Shown here: piece after piece, positions 1 to 11,255 of the stretch
Position numbering within the stretch: the stretch's first letter is position 1
How the letters are laid out: every line of letters begins with the position of its first letter
Source: Ryuthela nishihirai
Taxonomy: Eukaryota; Arthropoda; Arachnida; Araneae; Heptathelidae
Assembly: GCA_038380435.1 (NCBI GenBank)
Contig: JAWZYU010000025.1
Location: 44,524,691 to 44,588,690, forward strand
Length of the DNA stretch: 64,000 nt
Direction: 5' to 3'
Notes under the pieces: model-generated
Database searches by the model: none
The model's input: the letters and a program-made list of their open reading frames with translations, nothing else
Told to the model about the DNA's origin: nothing
Position numbers and translations under genes: made by a program

Positions 1-504
1 ACAGCTAGATAATGAATACCTAATAGATTATAAGTAATAGCTGTGAATTATCTAGATTTTTAATGTTAACACAAATTATCTGTTAGAAAGAATATTAAAA
101 TAATTTATGGAAGTGTTTTTATTATTGAAGTTTTAAGTAACAAACAATACTGTGTTTTTATTAACAGCACAAATTTAAAATATTTTTAAGTTGGTGTAAA
201 TATTTTATTATTGCTGGCTGCAATATGAATCCATGACTTTCTGATAGCATATTGGGTTCACATAGTTCCTAGCTGGCAGTGAAATTGCCTGCTGACATTG
301 GCATTAAGAAAGCTAATTGACAGATAATATGTTATTTGCATCAATTGGCAAGCAAATAATAGTGCTTTTTCAATACCTAAAAGTTGTTTTTGCATCAATG
401 AGGCTTCTGTAACAAATGCTGAATTTCTCATGTATAATGCTGAATTATGATTTAACCTTTAATGTTCTTGCATAAAAAATATCTTTTTTATGTTTTCTTT
501 ACAG
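1..504. other. Intron upstream of the first TMEM117 exon in the window
   Basis: AT-rich non-coding sequence ending in a pyrimidine-rich tract and a TTTACAG acceptor at 504. I see no repeat or gene in it. Confidence 0.7.
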
Positions 505-764
505 ATATTACTTCCAGCATCCTTACTCTAGGCTGTTTGTCTCCTATTTTGTCATATTTTGCAACTTCCTTGTGTTTGCAGAAGATCCAGTCTCTCACAG
601 CCACACTGAAAGTGAAATTCCTATTGTTGGAAATGTCTTTTCATTTGTGGCAACAAAATATCCTCCTGAATGGGGGTGGTGTGTTTTCAAAGTGCTGTTA
701 TGGCTTATTGCGATTTTGGGAGGTCTTGTCTGTGGAAAATATTTGATTCATCACTTTATCTTAC
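505..764 (+). CDS. TMEM117: TMEM117 ortholog, internal exon (membrane segments 1-2)
   Basis: Internal coding exon of a transmembrane protein 117 ortholog. The first base is the third base of a split codon; 86 full codons follow without a stop. The signature blocks are YYFQHPYSR at the start and FAEDPVSHSHTESE in the middle, both characteristic of TMEM117. Two hydrophobic stretches, LFVSYFVIFCNFLVF and VLLWLIAILGGLV, are likely the first two membrane helices. The acceptor TTCTTTACAG ends at 504 and the donor GTAAGT starts at 765; the upstream intron is phase 2 and the downstream intron phase 1. Only a few residues should precede this exon, so the start codon lies on an exon outside the window. 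In mammals TMEM117 has been linked to ER-stress-induced mitochondrial dysfunction; its biochemical activity is unknown. An overlapping open frame at 462-746 reads the wrong frame. Confidence 0.93.
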
Positions 765-1136
765 GTAAGTAGATGGTTTTCCAACATTTGAAATGTTATA
801 AAGATGAAAGCTCATGATGCTTTAGTTTTATCGGATATACAATCAATAAAAGATAACTATATTGCACCCTGACTTTTTTTTTTGCCATCAAATAAAAATT
901 AAAAATAGGTAAAAGATGTGGATTAAAAGCATAAAAGCATGTTTTGAATCAAGAACTAATCAGTTGTCCAAAGATTAATACTTCAATTACCATTCTAATT
1001 TTATTATTATTATTACCATTTTTTTTATTATTTTGCTGTTCTTACTTGCATTTTTAACCACCCTACTTATTTACTCCATGATAGTTTTGAAATAAGTACT
1101 TGCTACTTGAAATAAGCTGCAATTGTGGTACAGAAA
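765..1136. other. Intronic, nothing recognised
   Basis: AT-rich intron just after the donor site, with short ATT-type simple repeats near 1005-1030. No gene or named repeat seen. Confidence 0.6.
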
Positions 1137-1138
1137 TA

Positions 1139-2368
1139 TGCAGATAATGGCAGAAAAATGGAAACACCAAGATTTGCAGAAAGCCTTCAGTTTGTGTTAA
1201 AAGCAGTATCAATGTGCCAAAGGCATGAATTATGCAAATGATATCCCACCATGCTTAGCTTCATATATAAATATAAATCCAGTATAACTACATGTAATTA
1301 TTTATACCTTGTCATGAGAAGACCTTAATAATTTCAAAAGAGGTATAGGATCTTCAGTAACTAAGACAGCTAAATTCACTATTGTTTCATGATGAACAGT
1401 TTCCAAAGTCATGTCTGCATAGGAATCTAAAGGGATCTGCCCTTTAGATTCTCATGCAGACATGGCAAATAATGGGCAAAAATGCATACTCCAGAATCGG
1501 GACATTTGAGTGTTAACGTGATGTGCAAAGTGAAACTAGCGAGCTACAACTTATCAATTGTGCATAGATTTCAATACAGGGTGCAAGAAGCCAGTTTCAT
1601 CAAAAACAGGATGTTGAGAACTCCATAGATCTGGATATCATGGTCGAGTTGCATTTCACAAGCCATTCATCATACTCTTCAACACAAGTCATCATGTCCA
1701 GTGGTGCAAAGAACACAAACAGTGGGGACTTGAGCAGTGGAGGAATGCAATATGGTTGACAAATCATCCTACACTTTGTTTCTGACAAATGGACTAATGC
1801 ACATATGCCATCAGCCAAAGGTAGCTTACAACTCTGATTTCTTGTTTCCAACTGTTAAGGGTTTTGACAGTTCTATAATGTTGTGAAGTGCTTTCTCATG
1901 GAATGATTTGGTACACTTCTGTTGAACGCAAGATTGATGCCAATCACTATTTGGCAATCCTGAGTGATCATCATCATCCAATGGTACAGCAGTTCTTTCA
2001 TGAAGACAGAGCTTTCTTTCGGGATGACAATGCTTCCATCCACAAAAATGTGCTCACCCAGGGGTTTTAAGAGCATGACACTGAACTTTTTCACATACCA
2101 TGTCCACCCCACTCATCAGATATCAACCTGTTGGAAAAACTGTGGGAATTTCTGGAACAATGTCTCAGGCAGCATTTTCCAGCTCCATGAAACAAGTAGG
2201 AATTGATCACATTTCTTGTGGGTGAATGGTGTCATATCTCTCCTGCTGACTTTCAGAAACTGTTAGACTCTATACCACAATGTATATAGGTTATACTGGA
2301 TTCATATGGCAGTCCAACACCATATTAGTAATTTTATGTTGCTGTTTCCATTTTTTACCCATTGCCTG
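1139..2368 (+). mobile_element. Tc1-like DNA transposon, degraded
   Basis: Decayed Tc1/mariner-superfamily element. Imperfect terminal inverted repeats (about 1139-1171 and 2341-2368, sharing AATGG and AAAAATGGAAACA) lie next to TA dinucleotides at 1137 and 2369. The + strand between about 1880 and 2210 encodes the end of a transposase: a block like SW.DL, then YLAILSDHHHPMVQQFF, FFRDDNASIHK (second catalytic Asp) and, after an in-frame stop, HIPCPPHSSDINLLEKLW (the Glu region). The Asp-Glu spacing is 35 residues if the stop is counted as one. No intact reading frame remains and the N-terminal DNA-binding half is not clearly readable, so it cannot be autonomous. Confidence 0.8.
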
Positions 2369-2370
2369 TA

Positions 2371-3596
2371 GTTCATTGTGTATTATTGGCATAGACTCCA
2401 AAGGACCAATAGACTACATTTTGGAATGATGTGAATGGAAACCAAATATGCAAAATTTTATCATAGTGTAGGTGACTCGATTCCTAGGAGGGTATTCTGA
2501 TGGAAGTTGTGATTTGTTTTATAGTGATACTTCAAGTTGCTTGTGTTGTACTAAAGTAGCATTTTATATAAGGCATAAAAGTTTGCCACCTTTAACAATA
2601 GATACAAAACCTTCCATTTTAGTTTATAGCTTTTTTTCATACTTTCATTTTTACTGCAAGTTGACAGTTTACTCCATAAGAATAAGTTTCATGGCCTTGT
2701 GGAACAGTTTTCTTTTTTGGTATAAAAAGGCCTGAACAATCATTTTTTTTAATCTTAAATTTTAAATTAATTAAAAAATTGAAAAACTTTTTCGAGGTGT
2801 GCAAATGAAAATTTTGTTAAGTTTCTTATGTAAAACTTACTTAGATGTGTGCACACTACATTGTTTTCCATTGAGTGTAGCTGTCTTGGAATTTCAGGAT
2901 TACTAACAAACCCTGCATCACTATGAGTTAACAATAAACAAAATGCACATGTGAATGCATTTACTATGTATGTACCTATTCTTCGTTGTCATGATATTTT
3001 AATTTTTGGCACTTTTATAAGTGCCCACCCAATTTATTTTTTTTGGGGGGGAGGGTGGTTTTATTTTAAATGATGGTAGCCATCATTTAAAATAGATAAG
3101 TTTAAGGAATCAAAAACGCTCTCAAACAGTTGAGCATTGAAATCACCCACATAGATCTTTGGATTTCATACAGAAGATCTATGGAGATGAAATCAGCAAT
3201 TAAAGTTTCAATACTTGCCTATGCTTCATTTCTATGTTGACCTTATATGAAAAAGGAGGTTTGCATTTGTATTAAGTAAAGGTTTTTGATATTTTTGTTA
3301 GCATTCACTTGTAATTTATCGTAATTAGGTAAATTTGAAAGTACAGAACAAAAGATAATATGATTATGGCTAAGAAATAAAGTGTGGCCCATGTAATGCA
3401 AGTACAGTAAGGGAACCAAAATCTAGAAAGCTTGTGACCCAAGACTTTCTCAATTTTGGGTCCTTATACATAAAAAGAAAATTTTTCTGTAATATAAACA
3501 ATAAAGGGTGCAATAAAATACAAAATTTTTTATGTTTGCTAGTATAATATCAATTTTACACTTTTGAAGTTGGTCATTACTCATTGTAACTGATAA
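2371..3596. other. Intronic, one hairpin, otherwise nothing recognised
   Basis: No coding potential or known repeat recognised. It contains a perfect 15-bp-stem hairpin at 3062-3094 with a 3-base loop. The ORF at 2472-2735 has no recognisable motif and an AT-driven composition. Confidence 0.55.
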
Positions 3597-4620
3597 ATAT
3601 TACCTATCTTCCTATTGCTTTTCGCTTGACATTTGTCAGATTGTCGGTTTGTGGATTTTTAAATACAGTTCTTCGACCATATCTTTTGAATGTGATGGAG
3701 GAGCTTAATGATTTATGTGCCAAATGAAAGCTTATGATGCAGGGAGTGTCATAGGCTATAAAAAATTTACCCCATACTTTCTTCCCCCCTAAAAAAGGGG
3801 GAAATATGAAAGCCATCATTCCCCTACATCTCCTGAACATAAGTGCTCAATGTAACAAGCTATGCGTCAAATGAATGCTTGTGACATGAAGAATATCTTA
3901 AGCTATAAAAAATTGACTCCCATGATTTCTCCCCCCCCCCCTAAAAAAAGGGGAAATATGAAAAATATTCTATGTCTCCAGAATGTGAATGCCAAAAGTA
4001 AGCAGCAATATGTCAAATGAAAACTTGTTGCTTGGAGAATCTCATAGGTTATATAAAAATTTACCCCCCCCCCCCAAGCAGCAATATGTCAAATGAAAAC
4101 TTGTTACTTGGAGAATCTCATAGGTTATATAAAAATTTACCCCCCCCCCCTTTCTAAAATAAGAGAAATATGAAAATGATTGTTTCCCTATATCTCCTGA
4201 TCACGAGTGTGTAAAATATCAAGATGCATCAAATGAAAGCTTGTGATGTGGGGAGTATCAGAAACTATAAAAAATGACCCCCCCCCCCCCCCCAATATTT
4301 TCTTCCTCCCTAAAAACGGTGAAATATGAAAAATATTCTGCTATGTGTCCAGAACATGAATGCTGAAAGTAACCAGCAATACATCAAATAAAAGCTTCTG
4401 ATGTGGGGAGTGTCATAGGCTATTAAGACTTGACTCCCCATGCTTTCTTCCCCCAAAAAAATATTGGAAATGGGAAGTCGTTTTACTATATCTTCTGAAC
4501 TCAAATGCCTACATTTATGAGTTAGGTGTCAAATGAAAGTTCATATAATGACTGTCATAAACTATTTAGAATTTTTTTCCCTACTATTCGCCACCCCCTC
4601 CTGATAAAAAAAGGGGGAAG
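3597..4620 (+). repeat. Tandem array of ~145-bp units (arm of a foldback repeat)
   Basis: At least six diverged units of about 145 bp, recognisable by CAAATGAAAGCTTRTGATG-like starts at about 3721, 3869, 4014, 4229, 4384 and 4530, plus a partial 75-bp duplication at about 4089. Each unit continues with a CATAGGCTATAAAAA block, a C-run (up to 17 C), an AAAGGGGGAAATATGAAA block and an ATCTCCTGAAC block. The outer end at 3597 (CCTATCTTCCTATTGC) reappears inverted at about 7692 and again near 42345. This is the outer arm of a large palindromic family; see 4620-5130, 7190-7692 and 41395-42345. Confidence 0.85.
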
Positions 4621-5209
4621 CATATTTTCACTGGATTAAACTTCAACGAGTCTTGTCATATCTCAAAGCTTATGAGTTCCCCAATATCATGGGCTACCTC
4701 AAACATGACTTCAAAAGGGAGGAAAAATGTAGTTGATGTTTATTAGTCATATATCAAATGAAGTTTTTGAAGGTAGGTGTTTTTAGTGATAAAGAAAAAA
4801 ATATAAATTAATTTAAATATTTGAAAAAATGCTTAGCTTCTTATATCAGCCCTAAAAGTACAAAATAAACCTAAAGCATATCATTGGTGCAATCAGTCTT
4901 GGAGTTCATATTCACTTCGAAGGAAGATAAGGTGCCGATTTATCTACACAACAAGATTCCCAATGCCCTATCTTCCTTTGAAATGAATACAAATTCGGTG
5001 ATTGATTGCACCATTAATATGCTTTAGGTTTATTTTGTACTTTTTAGAGCCTATAGAAGAAGATAGGTATTTTTGAAAATTTTTAATTTATTTATATTTT
5101 TTCCTATGTGCACCTTTAAACATAATTGATGGTGCAATCAATCACTGAATTTGTATTCACTTCAAAGGGAGATAGGGTGCCAACAATCTTATTTCATAGG
5201 TAAATTGGC
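4621..5209 (+). repeat. Inner module and central palindromes of the foldback repeat
   Basis: This continues inward from the tandem array. The segment around 4680-4800 (GGGCTACCTCAAACATGACT, then a TTTTAGTGATAAAGAAAAA block) recurs in direct orientation at 6050-6180. A long imperfect palindrome lies at about 4850-5045: the block with AAGTACAAAATAAACCTAAA is followed by its reverse complement, centred near 4948. A second, partly overlapping inverted copy runs at about 5100-5209. Confidence 0.8.
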
Positions 5210-5223
5210 ACCTATTTTCTTTT
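5210..5223. repeat. Target-site duplication, left copy
   Basis: ACCTATTTTCTTTT, repeated exactly at 5724-5737 on the other side of the tRNA-bearing palindrome. Confidence 0.8.
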
Positions 5224-5723
5224 TGCAGAAAACATTTTGCCGACATACAGGACTTGAACCCACGTCTCTCCAGAAACATGCTAGAGTATTCTACCATTGA
5301 ACTAATGCCAGCTCTATCTTTTTCCCACTAATTTAAGACTAAACTCTTCACCGACATTTTCAAGCCAACTGTTGGCGCCATCTATGATCTCAGGTGGCAA
5401 CTATTACTTTTTATATTGCACAAGTAAGATGGAAATAAATAATAAAATCCTGCCATGCTATTTAGCATTATTAATGATTGCCATCGAGATCATAGATGGC
5501 ACCAACAGTTGGCCCAAAAATCTCGGTGAAGAGTTTAGTCTTAAATTAGCAGAAAAAAGACAGAGCTATTTTAACATTAGTTCAGTGGTAGAATATTTTG
5601 GCATGTTTCTGGAGAGATGCAAGTTCAAGTACCGTATGTTGGCGAAATGTTTTCCGCAAAACATTTATTGATTTATCAATGTCAAAAAGTCAGCAGGTAA
5701 CTCTGATTGTCATTTATGTTTAA
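5224..5723. mobile_element. Palindromic retroposon with two outward-facing tRNA-like promoters
   Basis: A 500-bp insertion inside the foldback repeat, bounded by a perfect 14-bp duplication. Arms at about 5228-5393 and 5487-5660 are inverted copies of each other around a ~95-bp centre. Each arm carries a tRNA-like unit: on the right (+) an A-box-like TTAGTTCAGTGGTAGAAT near 5578 and a B-box-like AAGTTCAAGT near 5620; on the left (-) the matching blocks, with the better B box GGGTTCAAGTCC (5252-5263). The units point outward. The right arm alone carries a further ~65-bp tail beginning ATTGATTTATCAATG. The same tRNA/tail family recurs at 15842-16620. The open frame at 5372-5671 is a by-product of this repeat. 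Confidence 0.8.
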
Positions 5724-6300
5724 ACCTATTTTCTTTTGAAGTGAATACAATTCAGTGACTGATTGCACCATCGATATGCTTTAAATTTTATATATCTTCT
5801 TATTGCTTTTTTCTCGTCGATTGTGTCTTTGTCAAAACAGTTGCAGCACTTAATTTTTTAGATGCAGTGGTCAAACTTAATGATTTATGTTACGCGTTAG
5901 GTGACAAGTAAAAGTTCATATTTAGTCCGTTGTAGACTACTTTGAATAATGCCTGCACCATTCTCCCCTCCCCTCAAAAGGTCAAGAAATTTCTTGGGTG
6001 GTTTTCTTGGGGGGTAACTTAATGAGTTACATCTCAAAGCCTGTGATGTCTTCAATGTCATGGGCTACCTCAAACACGCCTCCAAGGAAGGAGGAGAAAA
6101 AAATGTGATCAATGTTTATGAGTCATATATCAAATGAAAGTTTCTGAAGATATATATTTTTAGTGACAAAGAAAAAAAATTAAAAATGCCCATATTCTTA
6201 TATGCACCCTAAAATGTACAAAATAGACTTGAAGCATATCATGGTGCAATCAATAACTGGATGTGTTTTCACTTCAAAGGAAGATAGGGAGCTGATTTAC
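5724..6300 (+). repeat. Continuation of the foldback repeat, second direct partial copy
   Basis: After the duplicated target site, the palindrome interrupted at 5209 resumes (GAAGTGAATACA...GACTGATTGCACCATCGATATGCTTTA). From about 5800 another outer end follows in direct orientation, with one unit near 5905 and then the GGGCTACCTCAAACACGCC and TTTTAGTGACAAAGAAAAAA blocks, up to the GGTGCAATCAATAACTGGAT block near 6240. This gives a rearranged, multi-copy locus. Confidence 0.75.
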
Positions 6301-6705
6301 ATATTCAACAAGATTACTTACACAAATGAATGCGTCTATTGTCAGAAAGTGACAACAAATAAAATCTAGTTAATAATCATATGTAAGTCGTATTTTTTTG
6401 CACTTTTGTATTCTTTAATTAGTGACATTTTCTTTTTGAAGGATAATTTCTATATGTACATATAATTTATAATTTTATAAAATAAAAAATGTGTTTAAAT
6501 GAATAAAAATCAAATAAAGATTTTGATATGATTTGTTTGAAAACAACTTATTATTTGTACTGGGTTTTCACGTCTGGAACCAATCTTCTATTTTTTCATA
6601 TGCACTGCATTTTTTTTTTTGCAAGTTTTTTTGGGAACCTATCTACTGTGTAAAACAAAATTGGGTGTATAACTCATTATGATTATGGTCATAATGCCCC
6701 CCCCC
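6301..6705. other. Intronic, nothing recognised
   Basis: AT-rich filler between the foldback repeat and the SINE, ending in a C-run of about 14 bases at 6697-6710. No gene seen. Confidence 0.5.
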
Positions 6706-6716
6706 CCCCCAGAAAC

Positions 6717-7091
6717 GGGGCGAGGGTGGCTCAGTCGGTAGTGCACTAGGCTCATAATCCCAGGTTCGAGTCCCAGCTGGATCAGCGTTGAGATTTATCT
6801 CTGCAAAATTCCCTGCCCTGCCCACAGTCAGTAGGGGACACTGATGGGCTTGGAAAGGCTGCCATCCATCGGATGGGACGTTCGGCCGTGGCCCCGTGTG
6901 CGGGAGAGCCATATCCTGTGCACGTTAAAGAACATGCTGGATGACCTTGACGGGAGGTTACCATCTGTTTCCCAACAGCTGTTCCAGTGGGTCCCCTCCC
7001 CCAACCTTCTCTGAACCTTCAGGGTCCATGTGACCTGGCCATTTAGCCCATGGTGTGCAAAAAAGTGCCACTCAGAGGTAAAACAACCCAA
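6717..7091 (+). mobile_element. tRNA-derived SINE, family 1 (full length)
   Basis: Full-length copy of the main SINE family of this window. The tRNA-like head holds an A box (GTGGCTCAGTCGGTAGTGC) and a B box (GGTTCGAGTCCC). A ~310-bp unrelated body follows, with the recurring blocks GAGATTTATCTCTGCAAAA, CAGTAGGGGACACTGATGGG and CCCAACAGCTGTTCCAGTGG, and then GGTAAAACAACCCAACCC at the 3' end. Flanks repeat CCCCCAGAAAC at 6706-6716 and 7092-7102 (the left copy merges with the C-run), consistent with a target-site duplication. Inserted inside the foldback locus. Confidence 0.9.
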
Positions 7092-7189
7092 CCCCCAGAA
7101 ACTTGGTGTAGCCATAATTCAGAGTAGCCACGACAGTTCTCACATGAGTTATTATTTGACATCTGTTCCATAACTCTTGTCCTTCACAT

Positions 7190-7692
7190 TCAGAAGAAAA
7201 AGTAGAGTGACTTCAGTATTTCCCCTTTTTTTATGAAGATAGAAAGGGGTGGTAAATTTTGATAATGTATAAAACTTCCCACATTACAAGCTTCCCTTTG
7301 ACATACAACTTGTTGCATTCAAAAGATATAGTAGAGCAATCCACATATTTCCTTTGGGGGGGGGGGAGTGAAGAAAACGCGGCGTAATTTTTATAACCTG
7401 TTATACTCTCCATGTCACAAGCTTTCATTTGACATGTAGGTCGTTATTTTCAACTCTCCTGTTCCGAAGATATAGTAAACAATTGTTTTCATATTTCCTC
7501 TTTTTCAGAGGAAGAAAACACTGGGAATAAACTTTTTTTAGCCTGTGACACTGCCTGATTATATGATTTCATTTTAAATTTAAATCATTAAGTTTGTCTA
7601 CCGTGTTCTAAAGATGTGGTAGAACAATTGTTTTGACAAACCAACAAGACAAAAATTGATGAGCAAAAAGCAGTAGGAAGATAGGTAAATTC
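7190..7692 (-). repeat. Inverted copy of the foldback tandem-unit arm
   Basis: Reverse-orientation units of the array at 3597-4620: CAAGCTTTCATTTGACATG-type blocks near 7287 and 7415 and a decayed one near 7565, with a G-run at 7357-7367 in place of the C-run. It ends at about 7692 with the reverse complement of the outer end seen at 3597. It therefore closes a ~4-kb inverted structure. Confidence 0.8.
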
Positions 7693-9810
7693 AAGGTTCT
7701 TTTTCCAAAAAAATTTCATAATTATTTCCACATACATAGTTTGAAAAAATTTCCAGAATATGAGATGCCAGATTTGGAGTCTTTTACTGTATTTTGCATA
7801 CTTGACCCATTTAGAATATTTTAATTGTTAAGGTGTATCTCTGTATTAGAAAGACAGTCCAGTGTGATACAGGAGTATGGCCTGATTAAAAGTTGATTTC
7901 AATAGAGGTAGATTACCTACAACAAACCATATGGCTTTTTGTAGGTAATCTACTCATATTAAAAGTGAACCTCTGACAGGAAGAAAAAATGTTCCACATT
8001 TCAATTGGGTACACCTCAGCCAAAGAAATGAGAACCTTGGACTCAAACACAATTTGCGATCCTCCAAATTGCAAAGGTTGTATATGCCTTTTTGTGTAGT
8101 TTAGGATGGAAAGTGCAACTCCTGTAAAATAAAACTCCCTGGACTTGTGTGTGAAGGCATGGTCATAATATTATTTAAATAATAAAATAAAAATGAAATT
8201 TAATGTAAAAACCATGAAATTTTGACTCAAAATAGAATTATGGTAAACTTATTTCAACTGTAGATAGCCTACTACTTTCTGTTGAAATTATTGATTGGTT
8301 ATAATTTCAATAGAAAGTAGTGGAAAGCAGTGTATATATATATATCTCATTATTGGTTTATAGATTGTTATATATTTTTCTCTCTTTTTGATATGTTATT
8401 TTTGTTTATTCCATTTTTTTATCTTTGTTTTTAACTTTGGTTGTGGGTTATTCATCTTTTGCCCTCTTCTTACCTTGTTTAGCACATAATAGCCGTAGTT
8501 GCTAATGTGCCATAAAACCCCAAATAAACAACCGAAAATACAAGAAAAAAAAAGTTAACCACATAACCAAGTCAAATACAAGACTTAGAAATTCCGGAAT
8601 CTCACTTCAAAACAGTGAGAAGTCAGTTTCAAACAATGAGAATACTGCATCATATCATTGATAGCATTGCACACTCAAAGTTATGCCTCAAATACTCAAT
8701 CCATGCCACACAACTAACCAGAGCACAAGAATTGATCTAATGACATGCCCATGTATTCAAATCTGCATATGAGCTGGAATACTTCAAAAGTGGAAACTGC
8801 CATAGTTGATTCACCATGACAGAACATGAACTTTGCAACCAAATAAAAAAAACAGCTAAAGATGCCTCACCAATGCAATTCACTAATGGACAATCCTTAT
8901 ATCCAGCTACTACAATATTAATGGAGTAAAGGATGGTTAAACCATAACGAAAATGATAAACAATTTGAAAAACTAACTTTCGCTCTATACCCACCAGCTA
9001 ATCAGCCACTGATGATTTTTAACAATGGCTCAAACAAAAACTATCATCACTCCACCAACCAAACCTACATAGGAGCACCTACCAACCCAAACTATAACAT
9101 GGAAAAAGGAAATCAATACCCCACTCCTAGAGATAAAATAAATGAAGATCATGAACCAACTTCAGTAACACGCAATGAATAAAAATGGAAGTTCCCCCCG
9201 TCCTATTTCTTTCACTTTATTTTTTTACACAGTCCCACTAGGATTACCACTGAAAAAAGAGAAAATAATTAGGTGTATCTCATAAAAAAAATTGCTCAAG
9301 AATTAGAATTCCTATGACAGCCCTTGATTGATCTGACAACCATGAAGATTAAAACAACCCTGCATTATGAACAACAAACAGCCATAAATAAATAAGAAGA
9401 AAAATCAACCTGGCATCAAATGAATTACAGAACATGCAAATGGCTTCAAGTTAACTTAAACATTAGCCATGCAAACACCACTCAATTATCAACAGGAAAA
9501 CAAAATACAAAGGGTTAGCCACCCCAACATTTGTTTCTACTTATTTGCTTACAACTACATAAATTGGTGAAATTGCATCATTTCAGTCTTGATATGAACT
9601 AGTTTCATACATTTCAAGAATGAAAGCTTTTTCACCAATGAAGTTTTTAAAACTATTATATTAATAGCAATTGAAGCCACAAAGTAATTTTAAGTATGTT
9701 TGATCTGCGTTTTTCTGAGCCATAATTTAAATGTTGAAGACTAACTTCAACCACAGTTGATAGAGCAGATACCATCCATCCAGTGATTGTATGAGAACTG
9801 CAAATATTAT
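7693..9810. other. Intronic; two hairpins, possible MITE, no gene
   Basis: Two strong hairpins stand out: GTAGATTACCTACAA at about 7910 against its complement ending near 7953, and CTACTTTCTGTTGAAATTAT near 8271 against a one-mismatch complement ending near 8320. They could be the inner parts of a ~420-bp palindromic MITE. A (TA)n stretch sits near 8334-8343. I recognise nothing else; the ORF at 8737-8994 (-) shows no motif. Confidence 0.45.
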
Positions 9811-10415
9811 TCATGAAATAATAAGCTGAAAGAAATTGGATTTGTCATGAGTGGGATTCGAATCCATGTCGGGAACCCTTTCAGGAAAGTTTATGCCACA
9901 CTAGTCAGTTGAAGAAAAAATGGTAGCTGATGATGGTGCAGTGGTTAGCATTGCTGGCATGTTTCCAGGACACCTGTTCATATCCCACTCAAGGCAAAAC
10001 CAATTTTTTTCAGCTTATTATTTCGTGAGTTCCATGGCTACAGAACACATCCTGTGATTCTTTACTACTGAATTATTGATTTAATGCCATGAGCATGAGT
10101 GGTAAATATAGAATTCTATCTCTATGTGAAAACACGATTATCCATTTCCCAACAGATGGCACCACTGGGCGAAGTAAAAAATTCGGAAAGTTTATATCAC
10201 ACCAGCTGAAGAAAAAACATTAGCTGATGATGAACCTTCCTAGAAAAACGTCTCCAGGAAACATGCCAGTTAGTATAACTAATTGGCATGCCAGTTATGG
10301 AAACATGCAATATTCGAATCCCACTCATGTCAAAACCAATTTTTTCAGCTTATTGTTTCACAGTTCCATGGACACATCCTGTGATTCTTTACTACTGAAA
10401 TGTTACATTTCAGTA
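9811..10415. repeat. tRNA-related repeat cluster with inverted and direct copies
   Basis: Three related pieces. A minus-oriented one starts near 9817 (AATAAGCTGAAAGAAATTGG, then GAGTGGGATTCGAATCC). A + copy lies at about 9925-10080 (GGTGCAGTGGTTAGCATTGC, A-box-like, then a decayed B box, CAATTTTTTTCAGCTTATT and CACATCCTGTGATTCTTTACTACTGAA). A second + copy, with the same 3' block, lies at about 10200-10400. The arrangement resembles the palindromic tRNA elements at 5224-5723 and 62453-62960, but the boundaries are not clear. The open frame at 10227-10418 is part of this repeat. Confidence 0.65.
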
Positions 10416-10690
10416 TAATATCATTAAATATAGTACTAACTAATAAATATTGTGCCAAAAAAAAAAAACGTTTTTGGGTACTATTCTAGAAATTGAGAGA
10501 ACAAAGATTTAGAAAATTAAAGTGAGTGATAACTCATGAGTGCCTTAGTGAAATTAATGACTATTTTGTGTACTAATTCAGAAGTAATTTTAGAGTATAG
10601 GATCAAGTGTATTTTATGTAAGAAAGTTATAAATAATGTAGATTGTTAAGGGCAATGTTCAATATGAATTTAAACTTTTTTTTCCTCTAG
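10416..10690. other. End of intron before the second exon
   Basis: AT-rich, ending in a TTTTTTTTCCTCTAG acceptor at 10690. No other feature seen. Confidence 0.6.
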
Positions 10691-10926
10691 GTCGTGTATT
10701 TCGTCTAAAGATGTTTCGTGATGAGCAGGGCACATGGATGATAATGTTCCTAACTTCACTGATGTTCATTTACATGTTTTCCATAGTATATAATGCATTT
10801 TTGCTTTCTGGCCATCCTCAGGGGGAAAAATATCGTATCAATGCTCTTATGGGAATCACAAATGCTAATTTTTTGAAAGCTGCAGCTTGTGGAACATGGC
10901 TTGGAGATTTTTTCACAGCTTGGATG
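10691..10926 (+). CDS. TMEM117: TMEM117 ortholog, internal exon (membrane segment 3)
   Basis: Second TMEM117 exon in the window. Two bases complete the Arg codon begun at 764, then 78 codons run to the donor GTTAGT at 10927. Recognisable blocks are VFRLKMFRDEQGTWM, corresponding to the conserved LRLKMFRE..GSWM block, and ACGTWLGDFFTAWM at the end. A hydrophobic helix (MIMFLTSLMFIYMFSIVYNA) matches the third membrane segment; the stretch between it and the end (GITNANFLKAAACGTWLG) starts the next. The upstream intron is phase 1 and 9.9 kb; the downstream intron is phase 0 and 15.4 kb. Frame and family blocks make the call secure. Confidence 0.94.
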
Positions 10927-11255
10927 GTTAGTTTTTGAAGAATGTTTTCATTTGAATTAAATGTATACCATTTGTTAAAACTAGATGTTGACTTTAAAAA
11001 TATAAATTGCTTTTAATTAAAGGGAAAATTAAAAGAAAATGCTCATGAAGGAGAATTTAATATTTAATTTAACTAATATTTTAAATGCATATAATAAAAT
11101 AAAGGTAGAATTTTGAAATACAGTAAACTCTCTTCCACTGTGGGAGATATATTCCTCAAAAGTGGTGTTTTGTTGAATCCACATTGGACCAAAATATTGT
11201 ATAGAATTAATGAAACAGCCACAGAAATTAAAAGTATATGATAAAATCATAAATG
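10927..11255. other. Intronic; fragment resembling a pogo/Tigger terminus
   Basis: At 11121 the sequence CAGTAAACTCTCTTCCACTG resembles the CAGT-starting ends of pogo/Tigger transposons, but no partner end was found. Otherwise nothing. Confidence 0.35.

Noticed and set aside
462..746. 94-codon open frame overlapping the first TMEM117 exon
   Set aside because: It starts in the intron and reads a different frame from the conserved FAEDPVSHS protein.
4063..4293. Poly-C runs as assembly gaps or sequencing errors
   Set aside because: They occur at the same position in successive repeat units and as G-runs in the inverted copy, so they belong to the repeat, although their exact lengths may be unreliable.
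6721..6780. tRNA gene suggested by good A and B boxes (also at 17890 and 43395)
   Set aside because: No closing acceptor stem, and each is attached to a repeated SINE body with target duplications.
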